In this document: positions 46,092 through 55,536 of the stretch, piece by piece
How positions within the stretch are numbered: the first letter of the stretch is position 1
Layout of the letters: the number at the start of each line of letters is the position of its first letter
From: Sphingomonas faeni
GTDB lineage: Bacteria; Pseudomonadota; Alphaproteobacteria; Sphingomonadales; Sphingomonadaceae
Direction of reading: 5' to 3'
Length of the DNA: 64,000 nt
Assembly (NCBI RefSeq): GCF_030817315.1
Contig: NZ_JAUSZF010000001.1
Span: 3,057,001 to 3,121,000 of the forward strand
Notes under the pieces: generated by a model
Told to the model about the DNA's origin: nothing
What the model saw: only the letters and a program-made list of their open reading frames with translations
Database searches by the model: none
Position numbers and translations under genes: made by a program

Positions 46092-46147
46092 TGTTTCCCC
46101 GCAAAGGCGGGGATCCAGACTGGGCTCCCGCCTTCGCGGGAGAACAG
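46092..46147. repeat. Palindromic repeat, family C, second copy
   Basis: GTTTCCCCGCAAAGGCGGGG then ATCCAG, mirrored by CTGGGCTCCCGCCTTCGCGG then GAGAAC. Confidence 0.9.
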
Positions 46148-46207
46148 GGGGGTGGTGGTTGGGTTGGAACGTCGTTCATTTTCGATCGGGATCGGCATGA
46201 GATGCTA

Positions 46208-46313
46208 CCACCCCGGCGGAGGCCGGGGGCCAGATGGAAAGGTGGCAATAATTGCGGGGTGCCCTTCGTTAGCAGCGTTCACCAACTGGGCCCCGGCCTT
46301 CGCCGGGGTGGTG
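46208..46313. repeat. Palindromic repeat, family B, fourth copy
   Basis: ACCACCCCGGCGGAGGCCGG and CCAGATGGAAAGGTGG, closing with CCAACTGGGCCCCGGCC then TTCGCCGGGGTGGT. With the family C copy it fills the gap between the protease and helicase genes. Confidence 0.92.
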
Positions 46314-46388
46314 CAATCTGTTGAGGGTGCCGTGGTGGCAGGATCCAAGGGATCCGTGGTGGCGGGATTCACGGAGTCCGCGCCCGGC

Positions 46389-48833
46389 TCAATCCGGCCG
46401 CATGGCGTCGGCGATCATTGCTTCCGCCTCGATCAGCAGCGCGTCGTCCGAGGTGTTCGTCGAGATCTTCTCGCGGCCGATCAGCGTCAGCACCGGCACG
46501 GCGAGTGGCGTTACGCGCTCCAGGTCGACGTGGACCATCGTTGCCGCCGCGCGGTCGAGTAGTGAGGCGAGTCGTCCGACGTCGGTCATTCGCGCGCGTG
46601 CGTCCGCCCAGGCCGCCTCCAGCAGCAGGTGCGTCGGTTCGTATTTTCGCAGCACGTCGTAGATCAGGTCGGTCGAGAAGGTCACCTGCTTGCCGGTCTT
46701 GCGCTTGCCGGGATGCTGGCGCTCGACCAGCCCGCCGATCACCGCGACCTCACGGAACGCGCGTTTGAGCAGATGCGATTGCTGCACCCATTCGACGAAC
46801 TCGTGTTCGAGGATATCCGCGGAGAACAACGCCGCCGGATCGGTGATCTTCTCCAACCCGTACACCGCCAGCGCATAGTCGTTCGCGACGAAGCCGAGCG
46901 GTTTTAGCCCCTGCGTCTCCATCCGCCGCGTGATCAGCATGCCGAGCGACTGGTGCGCGTTCCACCCTTCGAAGCTGTACGCGACCATGTAATGCCGCCC
47001 CTCGCGCGGGAACGTCTCGACCAGCAGCTGGCCGGGCTCGGGCATCACCGATCGATACGCCTGCATCTCCAGCCATTCGCGGACGTCGTCGGGGAAACGC
47101 GCCCAGTCGCCGGGATGCGCGAGGAACCCGCGGACGCGGTCGGCGAGGTTGGTCGACAGCGGCATCCGGCTGCCCCCGTAAGTCGGAATCCGCGCCGGCT
47201 TCGACGTCGCGCGGACGACCAGATCCTCGAGGTCGATCTTCATCACCTCCAGGCTCAATCCGGCGAAGAAGAACGTGTCGCCGTGGCTCAACTGCGCGGC
47301 GAACGCCTCCTCGACGCGGCCAAGCACGCGGCCATTGCCGAACCGCACGTTGAGCATCGTCGCCTCCACGATGATGCCTGCGTTCAGCCGGTGCTGGCCG
47401 ATGAATTTGGGATGGCTGACGCGCCACGTGCCGTCCGGATCCTTGGTCAGCCGCTTGAAGCGGTCATAGGCCTTGAGCGAATAGCCGCCGTCGCTGATGA
47501 AGTGCAGCACGCGCTCGAACGTCTCGGTCGGGAGCGCGGAATAGGGGAGCGCGGAGCGGATCTCGTCGAGCAGGTCCGCCTCGCGGAACGGCGCGGCGCA
47601 CGCGCAGGCCATCATGTGCTGCGCCAGCACGTCGAGCGCGCCGACGCGGAAGATGTCCGAATCGAGTTCGCCCACCTCGACCGCGTCGAGCGCCGCGCGT
47701 GCCTCCAGATATTCGAAGCGATTGCCCGGCACGATGATCGCCTCGGACGATTCGTCGAGCCGGTGGTTGGCGCGGCCGATCCGTTGCAACAGCCGCGACG
47801 ACCCCTTTGGCGCGCCCATCTGGATCACGCAGTCGACATTGCCCCAGTCGACGCCGAGATCGAGGCTGGAAGTGGCGACCAGCGCGCGGAGTTTCCCCTC
47901 GGCCATCGCGTTCTCGACCTTGCGCCGCGCCTCCTTGGCGAGGCTGCCGTGGTGGACGCCGATCGGCAGGTTGTTCGCGTTCACCTTCCACAGATCCTGG
48001 AAGATCAGCTCGGCGAGGCTGCGCGTGTTGCAGAACACGATCGAGGTCTCGTGCGCCTCGATCTCCCCCATCACCTGCGCGGCGGCATAGCGGCCCGAAT
48101 GCCCCGACCACGGGACGCGCCCCTCGGGCAGCAGGATCGCGATGTTGGGATCCGCGCCGGGTTCGCCGCGGACCATCGCGACCTGGTCGATGTCGCCATC
48201 GGGCGCGAGCCACGCGCGATAGCCGTCCGCATCCGCGACCGTCGCCGACAGCGCGACGCGACGCATCCCCGGCGAAATCTTTTGCAGGCGCGCCATGCAG
48301 AGCGAGAGCAGGTCGCCGCGCTTGCCGGTGGCGAAGGCGTGGACCTCGTCGACGACGATCGTGCGGAGGGTGTCGAACATCGTGATGCTGTCGGGATAGC
48401 TCAGGAGCAGCGACAGCGATTCGGGGGTGGTCAGCAGAATCTGTGGCGGCTTGATCCGCTGCCGCGCCTTCCGGTCTGAGGGCGTGTCGCCGGTGCGGGT
48501 CTCGACGCGGATGTCGACGCCCATCTCGTCGATCGGCGTCAGCAGGTTACGCTGTACGTCGACCGCGAGCGCTTTCAGCGGCGAGACGTAGAGCGTGTGG
48601 AGGCCGCCCCCTCCTTTGGCGGTCGGCGCCTCGATCAGTTCGGCGAGCGTGGGCAGGAACCCGGCGAGCGTCTTGCCCGCGCCGGTCGCCGCCACGAGCA
48701 GGGCATGATGCCCCGCACGTCCTTCGGCGAGCATCTCGCGCTGATGCCTGCGCGGCCGCCAACCGCGCGACGCGAACCAGTTTTCGAGGGGAGGGGGGAG
48801 GTCGCTCACGGCCTGTTCACGCATCATCGCCAT
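46389..48833 (-). CDS. Ligase-associated DEXH-box helicase (Lhr type)
   Basis: 814 aa. Walker A is VAATGAGKTLAGF, the DEVH box is TIVVDEVHAFATG, motif III is ALSATVAD and motif VI is QRIGRANHR. The long C-terminal half (about 450-814) is the Lhr core extension. It belongs to the ligase-associated DNA damage response group together with PdeM, the MBL exonuclease and the ATP-dependent ligase. ATG at 48833, 48827 or 48824 could start it. Upstream in-frame sequence belongs to the divergent secreted protein gene. Confidence 0.93.
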   Translation of the reverse strand: MAMMREQAVSDLPPPLENWFASRGWRPRRHQREMLAEGRAGHHALLVAATGAGKTLAGFLPTLAELIEAPTAKGGGGLHTLYVSPLKALAVDVQRNLLTPIDEMGVDIRVETRTGDTPSDRKARQRIKPPQILLTTPESLSLLLSYPDSITMFDTLRTIVVDEVHAFATGKRGDLLSLCMARLQKISPGMRRVALSATVADADGYRAWLAPDGDIDQVAMVRGEPGADPNIAILLPEGRVPWSGHSGRYAAAQVMGEIEAHETSIVFCNTRSLAELIFQDLWKVNANNLPIGVHHGSLAKEARRKVENAMAEGKLRALVATSSLDLGVDWGNVDCVIQMGAPKGSSRLLQRIGRANHRLDESSEAIIVPGNRFEYLEARAALDAVEVGELDSDIFRVGALDVLAQHMMACACAAPFREADLLDEIRSALPYSALPTETFERVLHFISDGGYSLKAYDRFKRLTKDPDGTWRVSHPKFIGQHRLNAGIIVEATMLNVRFGNGRVLGRVEEAFAAQLSHGDTFFFAGLSLEVMKIDLEDLVVRATSKPARIPTYGGSRMPLSTNLADRVRGFLAHPGDWARFPDDVREWLEMQAYRSVMPEPGQLLVETFPREGRHYMVAYSFEGWNAHQSLGMLITRRMETQGLKPLGFVANDYALAVYGLEKITDPAALFSADILEHEFVEWVQQSHLLKRAFREVAVIGGLVERQHPGKRKTGKQVTFSTDLIYDVLRKYEPTHLLLEAAWADARARMTDVGRLASLLDRAAATMVHVDLERVTPLAVPVLTLIGREKISTNTSDDALLIEAEAMIADAMRPD

Positions 48834-48914
48834 ATGGGGGCGTTGCGCCGCACCGCTATGGACGCGGCGCAAACCGGCGGCACACTGCCAAGCCTCTCTT
48901 GTGAAAGACGATCG

Positions 48915-49520
48915 GTGACGCTTCTTCGCTTTTTGCTGCCACTGCCACTGCTCGCTTTTCTTCCCTTCGCCAACGCCAGCGCCGCAACAAAATCCTTCCT
49001 CGGCGCAGGCGGCACGGTGCGGCTGTCCTATGCGTCGGCACTGACCCCGACCCGCAATTTCGCCGGGCGACCGCTGATGAACAGCGGTTGGCGGCAGGTG
49101 TGGGACGGTAGCCCGATCGGTCGCGGCGTCGGCATCGTCCGCTTCTGGCAGGTCGCCAAGCCGAGCGATGGCCAGGGACAGGTGACCGAGATCGTCCAGG
49201 TCGGTTTCAGCCGCAGCGCCGCGGTCGTCGCGACCTGCGGCACGGCGGGACTGAAGTCGGGCAGCGGGCGCAGGCTGCCCGACCGGATGATCGGGGGGCA
49301 TCGCTGGACGGTGTATTCGAACGGCGACGCGGGGATGAGCCAGCAGGTCCGCGCGACCAACCTGCGGACGGTCGTGAACGGCACCTGCTATACGATCGAC
49401 CGCGTCACCTATTCGGTCAAGGCGGCCGGGCCGCCTGCGCGCAATGCGCCGGCCCAGGCGATCGCGGCGGCTCGGATGGATGCGATCGTGGCGACGGTGA
49501 AGGTCGGGGGGCGGCGGTAG
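48915..49520 (+). CDS. Secreted hypothetical protein
   Basis: 201 aa beginning with a clear signal peptide when started at the GTG 48915 (TLLRFLLPLPLLAFLPFANA). The mature part (WDGSPIGRGVGIVRFWQVAK, TYSVKAAGPPARNA) has two cysteines (TCGTAG and GTCYTID) that could pair. No family recognised. In-frame ATGs at 48834 and 48858 would add a non-signal extension. Confidence 0.75.
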   Translation: MTLLRFLLPLPLLAFLPFANASAATKSFLGAGGTVRLSYASALTPTRNFAGRPLMNSGWRQVWDGSPIGRGVGIVRFWQVAKPSDGQGQVTEIVQVGFSRSAAVVATCGTAGLKSGSGRRLPDRMIGGHRWTVYSNGDAGMSQQVRATNLRTVVNGTCYTIDRVTYSVKAAGPPARNAPAQAIAAARMDAIVATVKVGGRR

Positions 49521-49584
49521 GCTGGGCGCAGTAGGGCAGTAGGGGCGCGTGGCACCGCGCTCGCGGGTCGCGCGTTATCAGCCC

Positions 49585-50583
49585 ATGGCAAAACTCGGCG
49601 ACTGGCTCGAACCGCATCCGCACGGCATCCTCGTCAAGCCGATTGACGCGTGGATCGACCCGTCGATTCCGACCGCGAAGGCGCTCGTGACGCACGGGCA
49701 TGCCGATCACGCGCGCGGGGGGCACGAGGCGGTGTGGGCTACGCCGGAGACGCTGGCGATCATGGACGCGCGCTATGGTCCGCAAGCCGGCAACCCGGTC
49801 GCGTACGGCGAGACGATCCGGATGGGAGAGGTGGATATCGGCTTCGTCCCTGCCGGCCACGTGCTTGGGTCCGCGCAGATCGTGCTCGATTATCGCGGCG
49901 AGCGGATCGTCGTTTCGGGGGACTATAAGCGCCGCGCGGACCCGACCTGCACGCCGTTCGAGCCCGTCAAATGCGACGTCTTCATCACCGAGGCGACCTT
50001 TGGCCTGCCGGTGTTTCGCCACCCCGATACCGGCGACGAGATCGACAAGTTGATCGCCGCCCTTCGCGCCAACCCGGATCGTTGCGTGGTCGTTGGCGCC
50101 TATGCGTTGGGCAAGGCGCAGCGGGTGATCGCCGAATTGCGCGAGCGTGGGCATGAGGCGCCGATCTACATCCACGGCGCGCTGCAAAAGCTGTGCGACC
50201 TGTATGCGGAGCACGGCGTGCGGCTCGGCGAACTGCTGCCGGTGGCCGACGCGAAGAAGGCGGACATGGCGGGGCATGTCGTGATGTGCCCGCCGGGGGC
50301 GCTCAACGATCGCTGGTCGCGGCGGCTGCCCGATCCGATCACCGCGATGGCGAGCGGGTGGATGCGGGTAAGGGGGCGGGCGCGGCAGAAGAACGTCGAG
50401 CTGCCGCTGATCCTGAGCGATCATGCCGATTGGGACGAACTCACCACGACGCTGACCGAGATCGCGCCGCAGGAGGTGTGGGTCACGCACGGGCGCGAGG
50501 ATGCGCTGGTCCATTGGTGCATGACCCGCCAGATCAAGGCGCGCGCGCTGGCGCTGGTCGGGTTCGAGGACGAGGACGACTGA
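49585..50583 (+). CDS. Ligase-associated MBL-fold exonuclease
   Basis: 332 aa. The metal site VTHGHADHARGGHEA (HxHxDH) is followed by PAGHVLGSAQIVLDYRG and VSGDYKRRADPTCTPFEPV, then EATFGLPVF and a late LSDHADWDEL, the beta-CASP-like nuclease pattern of the ligase-associated exonuclease family. Start ATG 49585 (MAKLGDWLEP). Encoded beside, but divergent from, the helicase with one gene between. Confidence 0.92.
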   Translation: MAKLGDWLEPHPHGILVKPIDAWIDPSIPTAKALVTHGHADHARGGHEAVWATPETLAIMDARYGPQAGNPVAYGETIRMGEVDIGFVPAGHVLGSAQIVLDYRGERIVVSGDYKRRADPTCTPFEPVKCDVFITEATFGLPVFRHPDTGDEIDKLIAALRANPDRCVVVGAYALGKAQRVIAELRERGHEAPIYIHGALQKLCDLYAEHGVRLGELLPVADAKKADMAGHVVMCPPGALNDRWSRRLPDPITAMASGWMRVRGRARQKNVELPLILSDHADWDELTTTLTEIAPQEVWVTHGREDALVHWCMTRQIKARALALVGFEDEDD

Positions 50584-50645
50584 GGCCTTGCGCTTTGTGG
50601 AGGCTGCGGCAGGATAGGCCATTGCCCCTGTCGCAAGGATATTCC

Positions 50646-52283
50646 GTGGCCCGTTCGACCAAGTTCGTTGCTCTGGTATTAGCGCTCTCGACCACCGCCA
50701 CCGCGCAGGATGCGCCGAAGAAGGACAAGGCTGAGACCAACGCGGAGCGAATGAAGGCCGAGGCGGAGGCGGATTACGCCAACGCGCCGGTCGCCGAGCA
50801 GGAGGTCAAGTCGAAGGGCCGCGTCACCGTCGGCGGCAAGTCGCTCGGCTATACCGCGACCGTCGGCACGCTGACCTTGCGCGATACCGAGGGCAAGCCG
50901 ACCGCCAGTCTGTTCTACACCGGCTACACGCTCGACGGGGTGAAGCCTGGCAGCAAGCGCCCGGTGACGTTCTTCTATAATGGCGGGCCGGGCAGCCCGA
51001 GCTTCTGGCTGCACATGGGCTCGTTCGCGCCGGTCCGGCTGCGCACCGCCAACCCCGAATACATCAGGCCCGCGCCGTACGACTTCGGTCCCAACCCCGA
51101 CACGCTGCTCGACAAGACCGACATGGTGTTCATCGATGCGGTCGGGACCGGCTATTCGCGGCCGCTCGGCGATACCAAGCCGTCGGCCTTCTACGGCGTC
51201 GACGAGGATGCCGACGCGTTCGCCAAGGGCATCCTGCGCTACGCCACCAAATATGGCCGCTGGAACAGCCCGAAGTTCCTGTTCGGCGAGAGCTATGGCA
51301 CCACCCGCTCGGGCGCGCTGGCGTATCAGTTGCAGGATCGGGGAATGGCGCTGAACGGCGTCGTGCTGCTGTCGTCGATCATGAACTACGGGTATCGACA
51401 GCCGGGGCTCGACGAGATCTACCTCAACTATTTGCCGAGCTATGCGGCGAGCGCGTGGTACCACAACCGCCTGCAGAACCGCCCCGCCGACGTCGCCACG
51501 ATCGTCGCCGAGGCGCGGGCGTTCGCGACCGGGCCCTACGCGGCGGCGCTGTCGAAGGGGCAGACGATTTCGGACGCGGAACGCGATACGGTCGCCACCC
51601 GGATGAGCCAGCTGATCGGTATCTCGCCCGATTTCATCAAGCGCGCCAACCTCCGCATCGACCTCGCCCGCTTCCAGAAGGAGCTTTTGCGCGACCAGCG
51701 GCTGACGCTCGGGCGGTTCGATTCGCGCTATACCGGCATCGACAGCGATGCGGCGGGGGAGCGGCCAGAGACCGACGCGTCCGACACCGCGATCGCCGGT
51801 GCATTCATCGCGACGTTCAACGATTACGTGACGCACACGCTCGGCTACAAGACCGAGATGCCGTATCGCCTCAGCGCGCGCGATGCGCCCGGCTGGACGT
51901 GGAACTGGAAGCATGATGCGCCGGGCCGTGGCGGCCAGTCGCAGAACAATCCGAACACCGCGGTCGATCTGGCCGCGGCGATGCGCGAGAATCCGTATCT
52001 CAACGTGCTGTCGATGAATGGCTATTACGACATGGCGACGCCGTTCTTCGGGACCGAGAACGATCTGGGGCACATGATGCTCGATCCCGCGCGGCAGCGG
52101 AATCTGGCGTTTCGCTACTATCCGGCGGGGCACATGACGTATCTCAATCCAGAGGCCCTGCATCAGATGAAGGCGGATCTGGCGTCCTGGTATGATCAGG
52201 CGGTGGGCGAGGCGCGGAGTGCGACGCCGCCGGGTGGGGCGAGCGTGTCGGGTGCGGTGGGTTCGGGGCAGGTGCCGAACTAA
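50646..52283 (+). CDS. S10-like serine carboxypeptidase, secreted
   Basis: 545 aa, signal peptide TKFVALVLALSTTATA. The oxyanion region is FFYNGGPGSPSFWLHMGS, the nucleophile serine is in LFGESYGTTRSG, the aspartate lies near MNGYYDMATPF and the histidine in YPAGHMTYL: the S10 carboxypeptidase arrangement. GTG start with AAGGA upstream. The C-terminal 25 residues are Gly/Ser-rich. Confidence 0.9.
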   Translation: MARSTKFVALVLALSTTATAQDAPKKDKAETNAERMKAEAEADYANAPVAEQEVKSKGRVTVGGKSLGYTATVGTLTLRDTEGKPTASLFYTGYTLDGVKPGSKRPVTFFYNGGPGSPSFWLHMGSFAPVRLRTANPEYIRPAPYDFGPNPDTLLDKTDMVFIDAVGTGYSRPLGDTKPSAFYGVDEDADAFAKGILRYATKYGRWNSPKFLFGESYGTTRSGALAYQLQDRGMALNGVVLLSSIMNYGYRQPGLDEIYLNYLPSYAASAWYHNRLQNRPADVATIVAEARAFATGPYAAALSKGQTISDAERDTVATRMSQLIGISPDFIKRANLRIDLARFQKELLRDQRLTLGRFDSRYTGIDSDAAGERPETDASDTAIAGAFIATFNDYVTHTLGYKTEMPYRLSARDAPGWTWNWKHDAPGRGGQSQNNPNTAVDLAAAMRENPYLNVLSMNGYYDMATPFFGTENDLGHMMLDPARQRNLAFRYYPAGHMTYLNPEALHQMKADLASWYDQAVGEARSATPPGGASVSGAVGSGQVPN

Positions 52284-52289
52284 TCTTGC

Positions 52290-52396
52290 TCCCCTCCCTG
52301 GAAGGGAGGGGCTGGGGGTGGGTAGGCCCGCTCAAGCCACCACCGTGCGATCAAGCGGAACCCGACCCACCCCAACCCCTCCCTTCCAGGGAGGGG
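52290..52396. repeat. Palindromic repeat, family D, intergenic copy
   Basis: Left CTCCCCTCCCTGGAAGGGAG then GGGCTGGGGGTGGGT, right ACCCACCCCAACCCCTCCC then TTCCAGGGAGGGG. Same family as the copy inside the siroheme-synthase-like gene. Confidence 0.93.
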
Positions 52397-52403
52397 CAAG
52401 CAA

Positions 52404-53915
52404 TTACCGAACCCCCTCCAGCGCCTTCGCCCGCCGGCGTTGTACCGAACTTCCTATCCCCAGTGCTTCGCGGTACTTGGCCACGGTCCTGCGTGCGATG
52501 TCGAAGCCTTTGGCGTTTAGCAGGTCGACCAGCGTGTCATCGGACAGGATCTTCGTCCCCTCGGTGTCGATCAGGGCGCGGATCGCGGACTTCACCGCCT
52601 GCGCCGATACCGCCTCGCCGCCGTCCGCGGACTGGATCGCGCTCGTGAAGAAGTATTTCAGCTCGTAAAGGCCGCGCGCGCAAGAGACGTATTTGTTGCT
52701 CGTCACGCGGCTGACGGTCGATTCGTGCATCTCGATCGCGTCCGCCACCTGGCGCAGCGTCAGGGGCCGCAAGTGCGCGACGCCCTTCAGGAAGAACGCC
52801 TCCTGTTGCTTCACGATCTCGGTCGCGACCTTGATGATCGTCCGCTGGCGCTGGTCGAGCGCTTTCACCAGCCAGTTCGCGCTGGCGAGGCAATCGCTCA
52901 GCCAGGCCTTCGAGGCCTTGTCCTGCTGCCCGCCCGACAGCTCGGTGTAATAGCTGCGGTTGACGAGTACGCGGGGCAGGGTGGTGGCGTTGATCTCGAT
53001 CGCCCAGCCGGCTTTCGTACCATTGCTGATTCGGGCCACGAAAAGGTCCGGCGTCACCGACTGCGACGGCTCGCCGCCGTAGCGACAGCCGGGTTTCGGA
53101 TCATAGCCGCGCAGTTCGCGGATCATGTCGGCCATGTCCTCGTCGTCGACGTTGCACATGCGTTTGAGCCGGGTGAGTTCGCCCCGCGCGAGCAGGTCGA
53201 GATTGTCGATCAGCTGCGCCATGCAGGGGTCGTAGCGGTCGGCTTCCTTGGCCTGCAGCGTCAGGCACTCGGCAAGATCGCGCGCGCCGACGCCGGTCGG
53301 GTCGAAGGTCTGGATCGTCGCCAGCACGGCCTCGACGCGGACCAGCGGCACGCCGAGCCGGTTGGCGATGTCGAGCAGCGACACGGTGAGATAGCCGGTC
53401 TCGTCGATCTGATCGATCAGGTGCGCGGCGATGAACGCATCCTCGCGGGGGATTGCGGGCCCGGCCTGTGCGAGCAGGTGGTCGGCAAGGCTGAGGCTGG
53501 TATCGGCGAACGCGTCGAGATCGGGGCCGTCCTCGCCGCCCGCCCCGCCCGCACTCGCGCCGGTCATCGACAGTGCGCCGTCCATCCCGCTGCCGCCGTC
53601 GGCGACGCTGTCCTGCTGGTGGCTTTCGGTGGCGTAGTCGACGTCGAGCGTCGGTTCGTCGCCTGCTCCGGTGCCGGAAACGAGTTCGTCGGCGGCGACG
53701 CGTTCGTCGCGGGCTTCGGGGACGGGTTCGCGGTCGGGGGCGTCACTGTCCTCGGCGGCGCTGGCTTCGAGTAGCGGGTTGCGCTCGACCTCCTCCGCGA
53801 TGAACCCCTCGATCTCCAGGTTCGACAGCGCGAGCAGCTTGATCGCCTGCTGGAGCTGCGGGGTCATCACCAGCGATTGCGACTGGCGGATGTCCAGGCG
53901 AGGGGCGAGGCTCAT
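52404..53915 (-). CDS. rpoN: RNA polymerase sigma-54 factor
   Basis: 503 aa. N-terminal region I (RQSQSLVMTPQLQQAIKLLA), an acidic Gly/Ser-rich region II at about 55-135, then the core-binding region and the RpoN box ARRTVAKYRE near the C-terminus, with the helix-turn-helix STVSRVTSNK. It directs transcription from -24/-12 promoters with enhancer proteins. It follows lptB in the usual order. Confidence 0.97.
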   Translation of the reverse strand: MSLAPRLDIRQSQSLVMTPQLQQAIKLLALSNLEIEGFIAEEVERNPLLEASAAEDSDAPDREPVPEARDERVAADELVSGTGAGDEPTLDVDYATESHQQDSVADGGSGMDGALSMTGASAGGAGGEDGPDLDAFADTSLSLADHLLAQAGPAIPREDAFIAAHLIDQIDETGYLTVSLLDIANRLGVPLVRVEAVLATIQTFDPTGVGARDLAECLTLQAKEADRYDPCMAQLIDNLDLLARGELTRLKRMCNVDDEDMADMIRELRGYDPKPGCRYGGEPSQSVTPDLFVARISNGTKAGWAIEINATTLPRVLVNRSYYTELSGGQQDKASKAWLSDCLASANWLVKALDQRQRTIIKVATEIVKQQEAFFLKGVAHLRPLTLRQVADAIEMHESTVSRVTSNKYVSCARGLYELKYFFTSAIQSADGGEAVSAQAVKSAIRALIDTEGTKILSDDTLVDLLNAKGFDIARRTVAKYREALGIGSSVQRRRAKALEGVR

Positions 53916-53925
53916 GCCACTTCAC

Positions 53926-54034
53926 CCGTTCGTGCTGAGCCCTTCGGCAAGCTCAGGATAAACTCCGGCGTATCTCGCCGCAGTCGAAGCACCTGCTCGC
54001 GCGGCGGCCCTTCGACTTCGCTCAGGGCGAACGG
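53926..54034. repeat. Palindromic repeat, family F
   Basis: CCGTTCGTGCTGAGCCCTTC then GGCAAGCTCAGGA on the left, and CCTTCGACTTCGCTCAGGGC then GAACGG on the right. This is the 'CTTCGACTTCGCTCAGG' type widespread in sphingomonads. Lies between lptB and rpoN. Confidence 0.88.
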
Positions 54035-54056
54035 AGAAAGGGGCGTATCCATCGGC

Positions 54057-54839
54057 TTAAAGCGAGAAGCCTTCGCCGAGGTAAAGCCGCCGGACGTTGG
54101 CATCTGCGACCAGTTCGGCGGGCGAGCCCGAGAACAGCACGCGGCCGTCGTAGATGATGTAGGCGCGGTCGACGATTTCCAGCGTCTCGCGGACGTTGTG
54201 GTCGGTGATCAGCACGCCGATGTCGCGGCGTTTGAGGTCCTTCACCAGATCGCGGATGTCGGCGATCGAGATCGGATCGATGCCCGCGAACGGCTCGTCG
54301 AGCAGCATGATCGACGGGTCCGCCGCGAGCGCGCGGGCGATCTCGGCGCGACGCCGCTCGCCGCCCGACAGCGCCATCGCCGGGGCCGTGCGGAGGCGGG
54401 TCAACCCGAATTCCTCGAGCAGCGTGTCGAGCTTCCGCTGGCGCGCCGCCTTGTCCGGTTCGGACAGTTCGAGCACGGTCAGGATGTTCTTCTCGATCGT
54501 CAGGCCGCGGAAGATCGACGTCTCCTGCGGCAGATAGCCGAGGCCGAGGATCGCGCGCCGGTACATCGGCAGCTTCGTGATGTCCTCGCCGTCGAGCATG
54601 ATGCGGCCCGAGTCGGGCTTCACCAAGCCCATCACCGAGTAGAAGCACGTCGTCTTGCCCGCGCCGTTGGGCCCGAGCAGGCCGACGACTTCGCCGCGCC
54701 CGACCGAGACCGACACGTCGGTCAGAACGACGCGCTTGTCGTAGGATTTCGCGATCGAGACGACCTGGAGCCCGTTGCTCACCGGCGGCTCGGAAATCGG
54801 CTCTACGTCCTCGATTGGGGGCAGCGTGGTGGCGTCCAT
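54057..54839 (-). CDS. lptB: LPS export ABC transporter ATPase LptB
   Basis: 260 aa ATPase: Walker A GPNGAGKTT, signature LSGGERRR, Walker B IMLLDEPFAG, plus a 30-residue acidic N-terminal extension. It powers lipopolysaccharide transport with LptFG and works with LptC and LptA encoded upstream. Start ATG 54839. Confidence 0.97.
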   Translation of the reverse strand: MDATTLPPIEDVEPISEPPVSNGLQVVSIAKSYDKRVVLTDVSVSVGRGEVVGLLGPNGAGKTTCFYSVMGLVKPDSGRIMLDGEDITKLPMYRRAILGLGYLPQETSIFRGLTIEKNILTVLELSEPDKAARQRKLDTLLEEFGLTRLRTAPAMALSGGERRRAEIARALAADPSIMLLDEPFAGIDPISIADIRDLVKDLKRRDIGVLITDHNVRETLEIVDRAYIIYDGRVLFSGSPAELVADANVRRLYLGEGFSL

Positions 54840-54967
54840 GGGATCAGGCCCTCGCAAAAGTCAGCCGCCGAACGCTCGGCGTGATGGTGTCGCCAAACCT
54901 GGGGGGTTTGGCAGGAAACATGCAGGAGCGCGCCGCCGGAGGGAAGCCCCTGCGGTACGCTCGCGCG

Positions 54968-55531
54968 TCAGTTGCGCTTGGGGACCGAGAAGGTGCCGGT
55001 CACGCGACCGCCGGTCTGCGTGACGGTGCCACCGTTCGCGGTCGATCCGCTCGCGCTGCCCCCCGCGACCGACGACCCGTCGATGACCGAACGTCCGGTG
55101 TCGAGGTTCATCGTCAGGCGCCCGCCGTTCACGGTGTTGCCGGCTTGCGTCAACGTAACCGCGCCGAGCATCGTGATGACGCGGCGGTTAAGGTCGTAGA
55201 TCGCATACTGGCTGCGCGCCGTCTGGTCGGGACGCTTGACGATCACGCCGCCTGACGCGTCGAGCCGCGAGACCTGCGGGTTTCCGCCGATCACCTGGCC
55301 GGTATAGGCGACCGTCATCCGCGCCGAATTGAGCGTCATCTCGGCCTGCTTGACCGCGACGTTGCCCGACAGGATGGCGCGGTTCGCCTTGTCCTGAAGC
55401 TCGATATGATCCGCGCCGAAATCGATCGGGGCGTTGGAATTGTGCGACTGCTGCGCGACCGCGGTCGTGGAGAGCAGGACGGCGGAGATCCCGATAAGGA
55501 TCCGGCCGGCGAAGATAGGGGAAGCGCGCAT
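54968..55531 (-). CDS. lptA: LPS transport periplasmic protein LptA
   Basis: 187 aa with signal peptide ending STTAVAQ; OstA-type beta-jellyroll strands (DHIELQDKANRAILSGNV, GGVIVKRPDQTARSQYAIYD, RLTMNLDTG). A Gly/Ser/Thr-rich tail follows. Bridges LptC and LptD in the periplasm. Confidence 0.93.
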   Translation of the reverse strand: MRASPIFAGRILIGISAVLLSTTAVAQQSHNSNAPIDFGADHIELQDKANRAILSGNVAVKQAEMTLNSARMTVAYTGQVIGGNPQVSRLDASGGVIVKRPDQTARSQYAIYDLNRRVITMLGAVTLTQAGNTVNGGRLTMNLDTGRSVIDGSSVAGGSASGSTANGGTVTQTGGRVTGTFSVPKRN

Positions 55532-55536
55532 GGCGG

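Noticed and set aside
48834..49301. N-terminal extension of the Lhr-type helicase
   Set aside because: Overlaps the divergent secreted-protein gene and lacks helicase similarity; the start near 48833 fits the family.
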